A stretch of DNA of 64,000 bases from contig NZ_SLWY01000004.1 of the NCBI RefSeq assembly GCF_004341245.1, positions 1-64,000 on the forward strand. Direction: 5' to 3'. A program made the position numbers and the translations under genes. The DNA is from Plasticicumulans lactativorans. Lineage in GTDB: Bacteria; Pseudomonadota; Gammaproteobacteria; Competibacterales; Competibacteraceae. Positions 29,712 through 40,582 of this stretch are shown here, piece by piece. The notes beneath the pieces were generated by a model. The model did not search any database. It saw only the letters and a program-made list of their open reading frames with translations, and was not told the DNA's origin. Each line of letters begins with the position of its first letter. Within the stretch, counting starts at the first letter, position 1.

Positions 29712-31826
29712 CTAGAACCGCGCCTGCTGGCGGCGCACGGCGATCATCTGCTCGGACAGTTCGAGCGCCTGGCCGAGCGTGGTGACGCCCTGCGCTTCGA
29801 GCAGGTCGAGCAGCTTGACGAACACCCGCGCGGTGACCCGCGCGTCGCCCAGCGCGTTGTGGCGGTCGTGCACGTCCACGCCCAGGCGCTCGGCGATGGC
29901 GTCGAGGGTGTGGTCATCGGTGAAGTCGTGGATCGCCCCCGAGAGCAGCAGGGTGTCGAGCACCGGGTTGCCGAAGCGCACCCCCGCCGCGGCCTCCTTG
30001 AGTTCGAGGAACTTCATGTCGAAGGCGGCGTTGTGGGCGACCAGCACGGTCTCGTCGTCGCCGACGAAGGCACGGAACTGCGGCAGCACCGCCTCGGCGC
30101 GCGGCTGGTCGCGCACCATCTCGTCGGTGATGCCGTGGAACTTGATCGAGGCCTTGGGAATCGGCTTGCCGGGGTTGATCAGGCGCTCGAACGCCTCGCC
30201 TTCGAGGATGCGCCCGTTGGCGATGCGCACGCCGGCGATCTGGATCATCTCGTCGCCCTTCGACGGCGCGAGCCCGGTGGTCTCGGTGTCGAACACCACG
30301 TAGGTGAGCGACCTGAGCGCGCGCCCGGCGAGCGCGCAGAACTCCGCCGGGGTCTGTTCGAGCCCGAAGTCGTAGAACTCCGGGCGCTCGGGGGTGGCCT
30401 CGACCAGCGACTGCCACTGCCGGCGCGACGCCGGCATCGGGATGCGCAGCACCGCGTAGCCGCGGCGCCGGTGCGCCTGGCTCCAGAGGTCGCTGTGATG
30501 GCGGCGCAGGATCTCGCCCACCGTCGCCGCGCCGGCCACGTTCTGCAGCGGCTGCGCCAGCCAGCGCTCGATCTCGCCCGCCGCGAGCGGCTCGCCCTGC
30601 CACACCAGGTCGATGTACACCTGCCGGTTGCCGAGCAGGCATTCCACCTCGAGCGCGCCGCCCGGGTGCGCCGCGTGCAGCTGGCCGATGCAGAACTCCA
30701 GCAGCTGCATCAGCGACTGGCCGTCGCAGTGCAGCCACAGCGGCTCGCCGACCATCGTCACCGCCGGCCCGCCGGCGCGCTCCAGCCGCTGCAGCACGCT
30801 GCCGATGATGTCGGCGCTGAACACGTCGGCGGTCGGCCACTGCGCCGCGAACAGCGCGCGCACGTGGTGGGCGAGGTACTCGACGCGCTCGGTGAGCGCC
30901 GCGCTCTCGTCGAAGATCACCTGCTCGAAGGCCTTGCGCTGCGCCGGCTCGATGTCCTCGTAAAGCGACAGGCTCTCGGCGGCGAAGCGCAGGCTGGCGA
31001 GCTCGCGGCGCAGGTCCTCGACCAGTTCCTTGAAGCCGCTCGGCCCGAGCGTGCCCGGCGCCACCTGCTGCGAGATGTCGCGGAAGGTGATGACGAAGGA
31101 GCTGCGCGCGCCCCCCGGCGCCGGCAGCAGGCTCATGCGGCACTGCAACAGCACCGATTCGTCGGCGCTCGAACAGATGAACTCGGCATCGGACGCCGGC
31201 GCCGCGCCCTCGCCGGCCTGGCTCTGGCGAAACCGCAGCCAGTCGAGGGTGTGCTCGATCGGCGCGCGGGTGAGCACGCCGTACACCGGGCGGCCGAGGC
31301 CGAGCGTGTCGGGGTTGGGCAGCAGCTTCAGCGCCGCCGGGTTGTAGAGCACGATGCGCGCATCGGCGTCGCACATCAGCACGCCTTCGGAGAGTTCGCG
31401 CAGCACCACTTCGAGCCGCGACTTCTGCGCCTCGATCTCGCGCGTGCCGGTGGCGGTGGCGGCGGCGACCTCGCGGCGCGCCTTGTGCAGGCTGGCGCCG
31501 AGCTCCTGCACGATCGTCGGCAGCGACCCCAGCAGGTGGGTGCGCGGCATCAGCAGTTCGTGCGCGGGGTTGCTGCGCGCGATGATGCGCGCGCCGTGCA
31601 GCAGCGCCTTCAGCGGACGCACGAAGGCGGTGTCGATGAAGGCCCACACCAGCGCGTAGGCGAAGCAGGCGAGCAGCCCGCCGGCGGCGTAGAAGGTCAT
31701 CACCTGGCTCTGCGTGTACGGGTCGGGCACGATCTCGGGCAGCTTCCACAGCGAGACCGCCGCGAACACCCCGGTGAACGCGAGCGGCGCGAGCAGCAGC
31801 GCCCAGAATTTCGCGCGAACGCTCAT
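29712..31826 (-). CDS. Membrane PAS protein fused to a DEDDh 3'-5' exonuclease (DnaQ-like)
   Basis: A 704-aa protein. Two hydrophobic segments (about residues 8-26 and 42-64) are followed by a HAMP-like linker, a PAS domain (about 128-200), a kinase-like dimerisation/ATPase-like region without clear catalytic boxes, and a C-terminal DnaQ-family exonuclease (about 510-680). All five exonuclease residues are visible: VFDTETTG (Asp513, Glu515), [10 protein letters not shown], and [11 protein letters not shown] (His656, Asp661). Exonuclease genes neighbour CrbS/MxtR-type kinases in other proteobacteria; here the enzyme is tethered to a sensor at the membrane. The substrate is unknown. Start ATG has GAGGGG upstream. 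Confidence 0.88.
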   Translation of the reverse strand: MSVRAKFWALLLAPLAFTGVFAAVSLWKLPEIVPDPYTQSQVMTFYAAGGLLACFAYALVWAFIDTAFVRPLKALLHGARIIARSNPAHELLMPRTHLLGSLPTIVQELGASLHKARREVAAATATGTREIEAQKSRLEVVLRELSEGVLMCDADARIVLYNPAALKLLPNPDTLGLGRPVYGVLTRAPIEHTLDWLRFRQSQAGEGAAPASDAEFICSSADESVLLQCRMSLLPAPGGARSSFVITFRDISQQVAPGTLGPSGFKELVEDLRRELASLRFAAESLSLYEDIEPAQRKAFEQVIFDESAALTERVEYLAHHVRALFAAQWPTADVFSADIIGSVLQRLERAGGPAVTMVGEPLWLHCDGQSLMQLLEFCIGQLHAAHPGGALEVECLLGNRQVYIDLVWQGEPLAAGEIERWLAQPLQNVAGAATVGEILRRHHSDLWSQAHRRRGYAVLRIPMPASRRQWQSLVEATPERPEFYDFGLEQTPAEFCALAGRALRSLTYVVFDTETTGLAPSKGDEMIQIAGVRIANGRILEGEAFERLINPGKPIPKASIKFHGITDEMVRDQPRAEAVLPQFRAFVGDDETVLVAHNAAFDMKFLELKEAAAGVRFGNPVLDTLLLSGAIHDFTDDHTLDAIAERLGVDVHDRHNALGDARVTARVFVKLLDLLEAQGVTTLGQALELSEQMIAVRRQQARF

Positions 31827-31882
31827 GTCGGTGTTCCCCTCGTGACGACGTCGCCGCCGGCAGGCCCGGCGCGGCGGGCGGC

Positions 31883-32257
31883 TCAGCTGCCGCCGGCGAG
31901 CAGTTCCTTGACCTTGTTCACCAGTTCCTGGGTGGCGAAGGGCTTGATGATGTAGTCGTCGGCGCCGAGCGCCAGCCCTTTCTCGCGCTCGACGTCGCGC
32001 CCCTTGGCGGTGAGCATGATGATCTTGACGTGCGCGAGCGCCGGGTTCTGCCGGATCGCCTGGCAGACCTCGTAGCCGTCGCGCCGCGGCATCATCACGT
32101 CGAGCAGCACCAGGTCGGGCACCTCGGTCGCCACCGCGGCCAGCGCGGCATCGCCATCGCCCGCGGTGCGCACCTGGAAGCCTGCGTGCTTCATCAGGAA
32201 TTCGAGCGACAGCAGAATGTTGGGCTCGTCGTCCACCACCAGGATCTTGCTCGCCAT
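31883..32257 (-). CDS. Single-domain response regulator (receiver only)
   Basis: A 124-aa CheY-like protein: ILVVDDEPN (acidic pocket), phospho-acceptor Asp in [16 protein letters not shown] (about residue 53), the conserved Thr of MLTAKG, and the Lys of [10 protein letters not shown]. There is no output domain. It lies 56 bp upstream of the PAS-exonuclease gene in the same direction, so it is a candidate target of the downstream kinase, although CbrA-like kinases usually act on a sigma-54 or LuxR-type regulator. Confidence 0.93.
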   Translation of the reverse strand: MASKILVVDDEPNILLSLEFLMKHAGFQVRTAGDGDAALAAVATEVPDLVLLDVMMPRRDGYEVCQAIRQNPALAHVKIIMLTAKGRDVEREKGLALGADDYIIKPFATQELVNKVKELLAGGS

Positions 32258-32295
32258 CTCCCCCTCGCTGCAGCCGGCCGCGCCGCTGCTCGTGC

Positions 32296-32559
32296 TTATT
32301 CGGCGCCGTCCCGGCGGGCGATGCTGGCCTTGCTGAAGGTTTCCCAGAACGCCTTCTGCAGGTTTTCGAGCGACTGCATCGGCACCTGCGGGGACAGGAA
32401 GGGCTTCATCAGCGTCACCGGGTCGAAGCCCTGGACGCCCTTCCGCATGTTTTCGCGGATCGTCGCCATCATTTCCTCCTGCAGCGGCTGCACGTTGGGC
32501 AGCCCCAGGAATTCCCGCAGCTCCTGCGGCGTGGCCTCGACGTTCACATTGAGTTTCAT
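32296..32559 (-). CDS. DUF6489 family small protein
   Basis: An 87-aa cytoplasmic protein starting [20 protein letters not shown], followed by [20 protein letters not shown] and a short C-terminal helix. I place it in DUF6489 by its opening strand and the [13 protein letters not shown] motif. The ATG at 32559 has GGGGA 5 nt upstream; an ATG two codons earlier (32565) abuts that sequence directly and is less likely. It precedes the receiver gene by 38 bp. Function unknown. Confidence 0.8.
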   Translation of the reverse strand: MKLNVNVEATPQELREFLGLPNVQPLQEEMMATIRENMRKGVQGFDPVTLMKPFLSPQVPMQSLENLQKAFWETFSKASIARRDGAE

Positions 32560-32678
32560 CGACATCCCCGTGCTGAGGTGCGCCCACCTGGCGCCCGTCC
32601 GGCCCGCGCGGCGCGGGCCGTGGTGACACTAGCTGAAAAATAGCCCGCGGTGCGGCCGTCCGCCGGCCGCGGCGCTGC

Positions 32679-34565
<1,887 letters not shown>

Positions 34566-34628
34566 GGCGTTGATCCGCAAAGGCAAAACGGGGCGGCGAT
34601 TGTAGTCCCGCGGCGCCCGCGCGGCCAG

Positions 34629-34665
34629 CGTCGGACGGCGCCGGGCATCACGGCGCCGCCCGACG
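34629..34665 (-). terminator. Long hairpin after the 94-aa protein gene
   Basis: A 15-bp stem with a single mismatch (34629-34643 with 34651-34665) and a 7-nt loop begins 8 nt after the stop codon at 34674. No T-run follows on the minus strand, so it may be an RNA-stabilising or factor-dependent terminating structure ahead of mnmG. Confidence 0.45.
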
Positions 34666-34673
34666 CACGAGGC

Positions 34674-34958
34674 TTACGCCTTCCTGTTCTGCTCGTTCTC
34701 CAGCGCCTTCTCGGTGATCTCCTTGTACAGGTGCATCACGCGCGCGACGAGGTCCTGATACTGCGGGTTCTTGTTGACGAGCGGCATCACGTCGCGGGCG
34801 TCGGCGAACACCTCGGCCAGGAAGGCGATGTCATACGGGGCGAGGACCTCGCCCTGGTCGACGCGCTCCTTCAGCTTCAGGGCGCGCGGGAGCCGCTGCT
34901 GCTCCAGCCGCTCCAGCAATACCGTGGCGAGGCCGGAATCGTGTGAGGAATTGCTCAT
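34674..34958 (-). CDS. Conserved small hypothetical protein (94 aa)
   Basis: A 94-aa, mostly helical and charged cytoplasmic protein beginning MSNSSHDSGLATVLLERLEQ and ending KALENEQNRKA. The central segment APYDIAFLAEVFADARDVMP looks structured, and there is no membrane segment or known motif. The ATG has AAGGTGG 8 nt upstream; longer in-frame readings lack a site and look non-coding. It sits alone between mnmG and the lipoprotein gene, all leftward. I do not recognise a function. Confidence 0.75.
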   Translation of the reverse strand: MSNSSHDSGLATVLLERLEQQRLPRALKLKERVDQGEVLAPYDIAFLAEVFADARDVMPLVNKNPQYQDLVARVMHLYKEITEKALENEQNRKA

Positions 34959-35111
34959 GGTCGCTACCACCTTGTCGTGAACCGATGCCAAACATCGTGC
35001 GTGAACGCGCCGCGCGCAGCCGGGGCGGGCGCACGCGCGTTCGCGCGTCCCGTATACCACACGCCCACCGCCCGTGGCGGCAGGCGCACCCGCCAGCCCG
35101 CCGGCGCCGGC

Positions 35112-36236
35112 TCAGCCGGTGGGGATGGTGACCACGGGCATGCCTTCCTTACTGCCCGTCTCGGTCAGCGCGAAGATGAAATGCATGAAGCTGAACACCC
35201 GCTTCGACGGCATGTCGCGGTCGTCGATCCAGAACCAGTAGCCCCGGTAGGGCACCGCGACGAAGGCATCGGCGGGGCGTTCCAGCGAACTGCCGACGCG
35301 GATCAGCGGCCGCAGCGGGCCGCCCGGGCCGACCTCGGGCTCCGCGGTCGGGGTCACGCGCTGATCGGCGACGTGCGCCTCGGGGACCGTGATGGATGAC
35401 GCCAGATCCACCAGGATCAGCAGCACGGAGCGGCTGAGCACGGCGATCTCCCGGTTGTTGGCGGCGGTCGCGCCGTAGACGACGCGGAACTCGCGGGCGT
35501 TCGGGTCGAGCCCGAGCAGTTGCCGGATCACCTGGGTGTTCGCCGCGACGTCCGGATCGGCGCGCTGCTGCAGGGTCATCAGCATCGCCTCGTTGCCCTG
35601 GCTGCGCTGCACGCGCATGCCGATGGCGCCCGACAACTGGGTGCGGCGCAGGCGGTCGAGCAGCACGTAGAACGCCGGGTCGGCGGGCCGCGCGCGCAGG
35701 TCACCGCCGACGCGGTTGCGCAGGCCGTTGACGCCGTCGGTGGTCAGCCGCAGCACCACGTCGACCGGGTAGCCGGCCTCGATCAGGCTCATCAGCGCCG
35801 GCGGCGGGATCGGTGTCATCAGCGAACGGGCGAAGCGCTCGCCGGCGAGCGGGGCGTAGGTGATGGTCGGGCGGTCGATGAACTGGCCCTGCGCGCCGAG
35901 GCTGACGCTGCCGTTCGGCACCCCCGGTACCACGCCGCTGGTGTTGAACGCACTCCCCAGCGCCGAGAAGGTGCTCTGCACGGTGTAGCCGCTGACGATC
36001 TGGCCGACGTCCAGGAATATCGGGGTATCGCCGTAGCGCAGTTTCACCAGGTTGAGCAGCATCTGGCTCTTCCATGAATCGGCGATCGCCTCGCTGTAGT
36101 CGAAGCGATCGCGGCCGACCGTCCCCGGGCCGACACCGACACACCCCGCGAGTCCCAGCAGCAGCACGAGCACCGGCCCGCAGCCGCGCAGCCATCGCGC
36201 CGCCACCCCGCTGCTCCGCCCGTTTCCCGTCCGCAT
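35112..36236 (-). CDS. Predicted lipoprotein of unknown function
   Basis: A 374-aa protein with a lipoprotein signal: basic start, hydrophobic VLVLLLGLAGC with the lipidated Cys at residue 32. The mature part begins with a Gly-rich linker, then DRFDYSEAIADSWKSQMLLN and MLLNLVKLRYGDTPIFLDVG, recurring features of an uncharacterised proteobacterial lipoprotein group. The C-terminal segment YRGYWFWIDDRDMPSKRVFS is also distinctive. It follows the DUF2252 gene by 49 bp and probably shares its transcript. No enzyme motif was seen. Confidence 0.8.
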   Translation of the reverse strand: MRTGNGRSSGVAARWLRGCGPVLVLLLGLAGCVGVGPGTVGRDRFDYSEAIADSWKSQMLLNLVKLRYGDTPIFLDVGQIVSGYTVQSTFSALGSAFNTSGVVPGVPNGSVSLGAQGQFIDRPTITYAPLAGERFARSLMTPIPPPALMSLIEAGYPVDVVLRLTTDGVNGLRNRVGGDLRARPADPAFYVLLDRLRRTQLSGAIGMRVQRSQGNEAMLMTLQQRADPDVAANTQVIRQLLGLDPNAREFRVVYGATAANNREIAVLSRSVLLILVDLASSITVPEAHVADQRVTPTAEPEVGPGGPLRPLIRVGSSLERPADAFVAVPYRGYWFWIDDRDMPSKRVFSFMHFIFALTETGSKEGMPVVTIPTG

Positions 36237-36285
36237 CGCCTGCCCCCTGCCCGCCGCACGGCCCTGCCGCCCGGCGCGATCGCCG

Positions 36286-37749
36286 TCAGCGCTCCAGATA
36301 GGCCTCGATGCGGCCCGCGCGCACCGCCTGCATCAGCGCCGCGTGGTCGCGCTCGTTCTGGTAGGCGTAGGCGGCGGCGAAGGCGGTCAGCGCATCGTCG
36401 AAGCGCGCGCTCTTGCCGAGGTAGCCGCTGATCCGCGCCGCGTCGCCGGAGCGCGCATGGGCGCGGGCCAGCGCCCAGCCGCAGGCTTCGGCGTAGGCGG
36501 TCATCACGTCGACGTCGAAGAGCTCGACCATCGGCTTGATCTTCATGTCGCGCAGCTGGCGCACGTAGAAATGCCGCCCGCTCGGGCTGACGGTCCAGCC
36601 GAGGAAGATGTCGGAGGCCGACTGCATCAGCCGCTGGCCGACGACCACGCGCTGGCCGCGGCAGGCGTAGGGGCTGCGGCCGAGGTAGGGTTCGAGCACC
36701 GAGGTGCGCGCTTCCTTGACCTGCAGGAACAGCGGGTCGTCGACCTCGGCGAGCATCAGCAGGATGCCGCAGGCGGTGCCGACGCTGCCGACGCCGACCA
36801 CCTTGATCGCCAGGTCCTCGATGCGGTAGCGGTCGAGCAGCAGGCGCCGGTCGTCGGGCAGGGACTCGCGGTAGCCGGCGAAGGCCGTGCGCAGCGTCTC
36901 CTCGAACGCCGCGGTACCCGACGCCTCGGGGTGATAGATCAGCGGCGGGTTGTCGCGGATGCGCGGCTTGCCGCCCTCCTCGCTGACCAGCGCCGGGTAG
37001 TCCTCCTCCAGCACGTCGCGCGCCGCCGCCTTGGCGATGCGCTTGCGCGCGCGGCGCACCGTGTCCGCGTCCTCGAAGCGTTCGAGCAGCGCGTCCATCT
37101 CGATATGCGCGTACCAGACATCGAGCGCGCGCATCCCGGAGAGCTCGTCCATGTGCTCGCGGTAGCTGCGGGCGACGGCGCGCGCCGTGTCCTGCGCGGC
37201 GGCGTCGGGGAAGCCGTTGTTGCGCCCGGCGATCACGAAGCTCGCGGCGAGGCGCTTCAGGTCCCATTCCCACGGGCCGGGCAGGGTCTCGTCGAAGTCG
37301 TTGAGATCGAACAGCAGCTTGCGCTCGGGGGTCGCGAAGGCGCCGAAGTTCAGCAGGTGGCAGTCGCCGCAGGCCTGCACCTGGATGCCGCTGGCCGGCG
37401 TGCGCGCCAGGTCCGCCGCCATCACCGCCGCAGCGCCGCGGAAGAAGGTGAAGGGCGACTGCAGCATGCGCCCGTAACGGATCGGCAGCAGTTCGGGCAG
37501 GCGGCCGGCGCTCGACTCGATCAGGATCTCCACCGGATCGCGCCGGTCGGACGGCGGCATCCACTCGGCGTGCACGCCGCGCGACACCTGCTGGCGCCGC
37601 GCCTTGCCCGCGGCGATGCGCGCGTCACGATCCTGTCCGTCGGGCAGGGTGGGCGGGGCGACGACCGGCAGTTCGCTGGCCACCTCCGCGGGCTGCGGCT
37701 TGTCGTGCTTGGCCTTGTGGGATTTCTTGTTCGCTGCTTTGTCGTTCAT
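36286..37749 (-). CDS. DUF2252 family protein (kinase-like fold)
   Basis: A 487-aa cytoplasmic protein. After a Lys-rich low-complexity N-terminus (residues 1-20) come family blocks RYGRMLQSPFTFFRGAAAVM, QACGDCHLLNFGAFATPERK, FDLNDFDETLPGPWEWDLKR and VVGVGSVGTACGILLM. The GDCHLLNFG and DLNDFDE blocks resemble catalytic and metal loops of aminoglycoside-phosphotransferase-like kinases, so a small-molecule or protein kinase is plausible. Ribosome site GAGGAA. Substrate unknown. Confidence 0.87.
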   Translation of the reverse strand: MNDKAANKKSHKAKHDKPQPAEVASELPVVAPPTLPDGQDRDARIAAGKARRQQVSRGVHAEWMPPSDRRDPVEILIESSAGRLPELLPIRYGRMLQSPFTFFRGAAAVMAADLARTPASGIQVQACGDCHLLNFGAFATPERKLLFDLNDFDETLPGPWEWDLKRLAASFVIAGRNNGFPDAAAQDTARAVARSYREHMDELSGMRALDVWYAHIEMDALLERFEDADTVRRARKRIAKAAARDVLEEDYPALVSEEGGKPRIRDNPPLIYHPEASGTAAFEETLRTAFAGYRESLPDDRRLLLDRYRIEDLAIKVVGVGSVGTACGILLMLAEVDDPLFLQVKEARTSVLEPYLGRSPYACRGQRVVVGQRLMQSASDIFLGWTVSPSGRHFYVRQLRDMKIKPMVELFDVDVMTAYAEACGWALARAHARSGDAARISGYLGKSARFDDALTAFAAAYAYQNERDHAALMQAVRAGRIEAYLER

Positions 37750-37894
37750 CGTCTGTTCCTCGCCACCGCGGCACGCACAGCCTCGGGCGGGGCTCCTGCG
37801 CCGCCCTGCGGCCCTCGCGCCGGCATGCCGCTAACTCTAGGCGACGGCGCGGCGCGCCGGGTTGATGCACGTCAGCGCGCCGCGCGCGCGCCGG

Positions 37895-38464
37895 CTACGG
37901 GTGGATGCGGGTGATCTTCGACCCCTGCAGGCCGACGCCCGCCATCAGCCCCTGCTGGCCGAAGATGAAGGCGTAGACACCCTTCTGGACCGTGGTCGAG
38001 GTCAGCGTCTTGGCCAGGCCCTCGTCGACGACGACGACGCTCGGACCGACACCGATCTCCCAGCCGTCGGAGCGGTTGAGGTAGTCGAGCGCTTCGTTGT
38101 CCATCAAGAACAGCGCGTAGCCGAAGGTCTGCGCCCCCGCCTGCAGGCCGAAGGACGCCGACGCCGTGTTGTAGTAGGCGACCGTCTTGCCGCGGCTGCG
38201 CAGGGCGCCCTCGCCGAACTGGCCGCCGACCATCAGCCCGCCCTTGATCACATTCGGAAACACCAGGATGCCCCGGGCCTTGGCGCCCAGCGCCTTGGCG
38301 GCCGGCGAGCGCGCGTAGAGCTTCTGCAGCGCGGCGCTGACGTCGCGGTCGATCTCGGCCGCCGAGGCCGCACGCGCCGGTGCCGGCAGCGCCAGGCCGC
38401 ACAGCAGCGTCAGGGCGAACAGGCACGCCAGCGGCAGGGGAAGAATGTACTTGGCGAGGTTCAT
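37895..38464 (-). CDS. SYLF/YSC84-type lipid-binding domain protein, exported
   Basis: A 189-aa protein with a signal peptide (LACLFALTLLCGLALPAPARA, cleaved near residue 33). The rest is a SYLF domain: KALGAKARGILVFPNVIKGG, YYNTASASFGLQAGAQTFGY, ALFLMDNEALDYLNRSDGWE and a GVGPSVVVVDEG block. SYLF domains bind phosphoinositides in eukaryotes; bacterial members are exported proteins of unknown role. Strong ribosome site AAGGAG. A cysteine in the signal (LLCGLA) is not in an ideal lipobox. Confidence 0.88.
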   Translation of the reverse strand: MNLAKYILPLPLACLFALTLLCGLALPAPARAASAAEIDRDVSAALQKLYARSPAAKALGAKARGILVFPNVIKGGLMVGGQFGEGALRSRGKTVAYYNTASASFGLQAGAQTFGYALFLMDNEALDYLNRSDGWEIGVGPSVVVVDEGLAKTLTSTTVQKGVYAFIFGQQGLMAGVGLQGSKITRIHP

Positions 38465-38546
38465 GGCCAGCTCCTTGCGATGCGCGACGGGGCATCGGTC
38501 GTGGTGGGTGGGAAGGACGTGGCCGGCGCGCGCTGCCGGCGGGTGC

Positions 38547-39230
38547 TCATCCGCCGGCGCCGGGCGGGGCCGGCGGCGGCGCGCGCAGGTTGTCGATCAG
38601 AATGTAGAGGCTGATCAGCAGCACCCACGCGGGAAAGATCAGCATCACGCCCTCGATGTGCCGGTTGCTGAGCAGGAGCAGCAGCGCGAAAGCGTAGCCG
38701 AGCCAGGTGATCCAGCGCGCCAGGAAGCCGGTGCGCAGCGCCAGCGTCGAGGTCGAGATCATGAACACCCCCGCCATCTTGATCGCGTAGACGTTCATCA
38801 CCTCGTAGGTGATCGCGCGGGCGAAGCTGAAGGTGGTCGAGCCGCTGAGCCCGGCCGGCGCCGACAGGTTGGCGACGATCAACCCGCCGGTGACGGCGGC
38901 CGAGAGGAACAGCATCGCCAGGAACAGGAGCCCGCTGCCGAGGAACACGGTGGCGAAGAAGCGGTCCTCGCGCTCCCCCAGGCGATCGCGCAGCACGCCA
39001 ATGAACCACAGGAAGGCGATGCCGGCGAACGGCACCAGGTTCAGCGCGAGGGTGACGACGTTCGCGCGGGTCTTCAGCCACGTCCCCGCCTCCTGCGCCT
39101 CGGCCGTGATCGCCAGGCGCAGCAGCGAGAAGCTCGCCATCAGCAGCAGCGAGAACAGGATGCCGGCCACCGCGGCGGTGCGCGGCGCGCGCAGGCGTGC
39201 GCCGGCCGCTGGCGCGGGCATCATCGTCAT
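38547..39230 (-). CDS. Integral membrane protein of unknown function (227 aa)
   Basis: A protein with about six hydrophobic segments: AAVAGILFSLLLMASFSLLR, ALNLVPFAGIAFLWFIGVLR, FLGSGLLFLAMLFLSAAV, a central segment VYAIKMAGVFMISTSTLALR, WITWLGYAFALLLLLSN and VMLIFPAWVLLISLYILI. The C-terminus is Pro-rich. The ATG overlaps the stop of the DUF2254 gene (ATGA), so the two membrane proteins are co-translated. I do not recognise the family. Confidence 0.78.
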   Translation of the reverse strand: MTMMPAPAAGARLRAPRTAAVAGILFSLLLMASFSLLRLAITAEAQEAGTWLKTRANVVTLALNLVPFAGIAFLWFIGVLRDRLGEREDRFFATVFLGSGLLFLAMLFLSAAVTGGLIVANLSAPAGLSGSTTFSFARAITYEVMNVYAIKMAGVFMISTSTLALRTGFLARWITWLGYAFALLLLLSNRHIEGVMLIFPAWVLLISLYILIDNLRAPPPAPPGAGG

Positions 39231-40543
39231 GCCGCGCGCGGCCCGCGCCGCTCGGTCTCGCGGCGCGTCAGGCCGAGGCCCTGCGGGTCCTGCTGCAGCG
39301 CGATGGTCTGGTCCTCGGCATCGAGCACCGAGTGTTCGACCACCAGGTTCAGGTGCTCGATGTAGCGCAGCACCGTCGCCTTGCGCTCGGCCTCGGTCAG
39401 CGCATCGGCGAGACCGAACAGCGCCGCGCGCAGCCGGCGCATGACCTGGACCGAACCGCTGCCGTACTGGCGGATCTCGTCGAAGGCGAGCGTCAGGTAG
39501 TCCTCCCACGACGGCGTGGGGAACACCAGGCGCAGCACGCCCTGCTCGTCGTGCACGCAGCCGGCGTCGAGCACGCGCCGGCCGAGGCGGCGCAGCAGGT
39601 CCTCGATCTGGTCGAGCGCCTGCACCGCGGTGGTGGGGTCGTTGATGGCCGGCGAGAGCGCCTTGATGGCGATGTCCACCAGCAGCCGCAGCGGGTACTT
39701 CGGGTCCTGCTCGAAGGTGCGCTCGCGCGCGAGGTGCAGGGTACGCCGCAGGCGCGTCTCGTCGAGGGGCCGCGTGCCGCCGTACACGCGCATCAGCACG
39801 GTGTTCTCGACCAGCGTGTCGCCGACCGCGCACTCGATCACGATCACCGCGTCGGCCTCCCGCGCCAGCCGGACCAGCGTGCCGATCTCGAAGCGGGCGA
39901 CCGTGAAGGGCTCGTCCGGGTAGTGCAGCGTCTGCGTGACCGGGCGGCGACTCATCTCCTCGGCGGCCCGCTTCCAGGAATCGGCCGCCGCCGCCCCGCT
40001 CGCGTCCAGGCGCTGGAACATCGTCCGCAGGGTCTCGCGGCCCTCGCGGCCGATGAAGGCCAGCACGTTGGCGATCTGGATGTCGTTGATCCGCTGCACC
40101 AGCCGGGCGAAGGCGATGATGCTGAGCAGCAGCAGCACCGTCACCAGCAGCATCGAGAACGCCGGCACCTCGCCGCTGCCGTCGCGATCGACCCAGGCCA
40201 GCGCGGCGATCGCGTAGACGAAGGTGGCGTTGAAGATGCCGAGCGAGTGGAAGGTCGTCGGGTCGCGGCTCAGCCACGCCACCAGGCGCGGGGAATAGGC
40301 CACCGCGCTGAACTGCACCATCACGAAGGCGAGCGCGAACACGAAGCCGGTCAGCGCGATCATGCCCGAGGCGATCGCCGAGAGCATGGCCTGGGCCGAG
40401 CTCACGGCGATGCCGAGGTGGACGTCGGCGAGGTAGGTGCGCTCCAGGCGCGGCAGCACGAAGGCGCAGACGATGCTCACCCCCACGTACACCAGCGGCA
40501 GCGGCCACAGCGGCAAGCGCAGGGGCCTGCCCTTCAGGTTCAT
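39227..40543 (-). CDS. DUF2254 family membrane protein
   Basis: A 438-aa protein with four hydrophobic segments in the first 150 residues (PLVYVGVSIVCAFVLP, MIALTGFVFALAFVMVQFSA, TFVYAIAALAW, LLVTVLLLLSIIAF) and a large soluble C-terminal part containing DIAIKALSPAINDPTTAVQA, the DUF2254 signature. The ATG at 40543 has GGAGGGG upstream; an 11-codon extension is not supported. It begins 39 bp after the upstream amino acid transporter, placing it at the end of the arc gene cluster. Function unknown. Confidence 0.85.
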   Translation of the reverse strand: MNLKGRPLRLPLWPLPLVYVGVSIVCAFVLPRLERTYLADVHLGIAVSSAQAMLSAIASGMIALTGFVFALAFVMVQFSAVAYSPRLVAWLSRDPTTFHSLGIFNATFVYAIAALAWVDRDGSGEVPAFSMLLVTVLLLLSIIAFARLVQRINDIQIANVLAFIGREGRETLRTMFQRLDASGAAAADSWKRAAEEMSRRPVTQTLHYPDEPFTVARFEIGTLVRLAREADAVIVIECAVGDTLVENTVLMRVYGGTRPLDETRLRRTLHLARERTFEQDPKYPLRLLVDIAIKALSPAINDPTTAVQALDQIEDLLRRLGRRVLDAGCVHDEQGVLRLVFPTPSWEDYLTLAFDEIRQYGSGSVQVMRRLRAALFGLADALTEAERKATVLRYIEHLNLVVEHSVLDAEDQTIALQQDPQGLGLTRRETERRGPRAA

Positions 40544-40582
40544 CTCGCCCCCTCCCCTCCACCGTCCCGCCTGCACGCCGCC

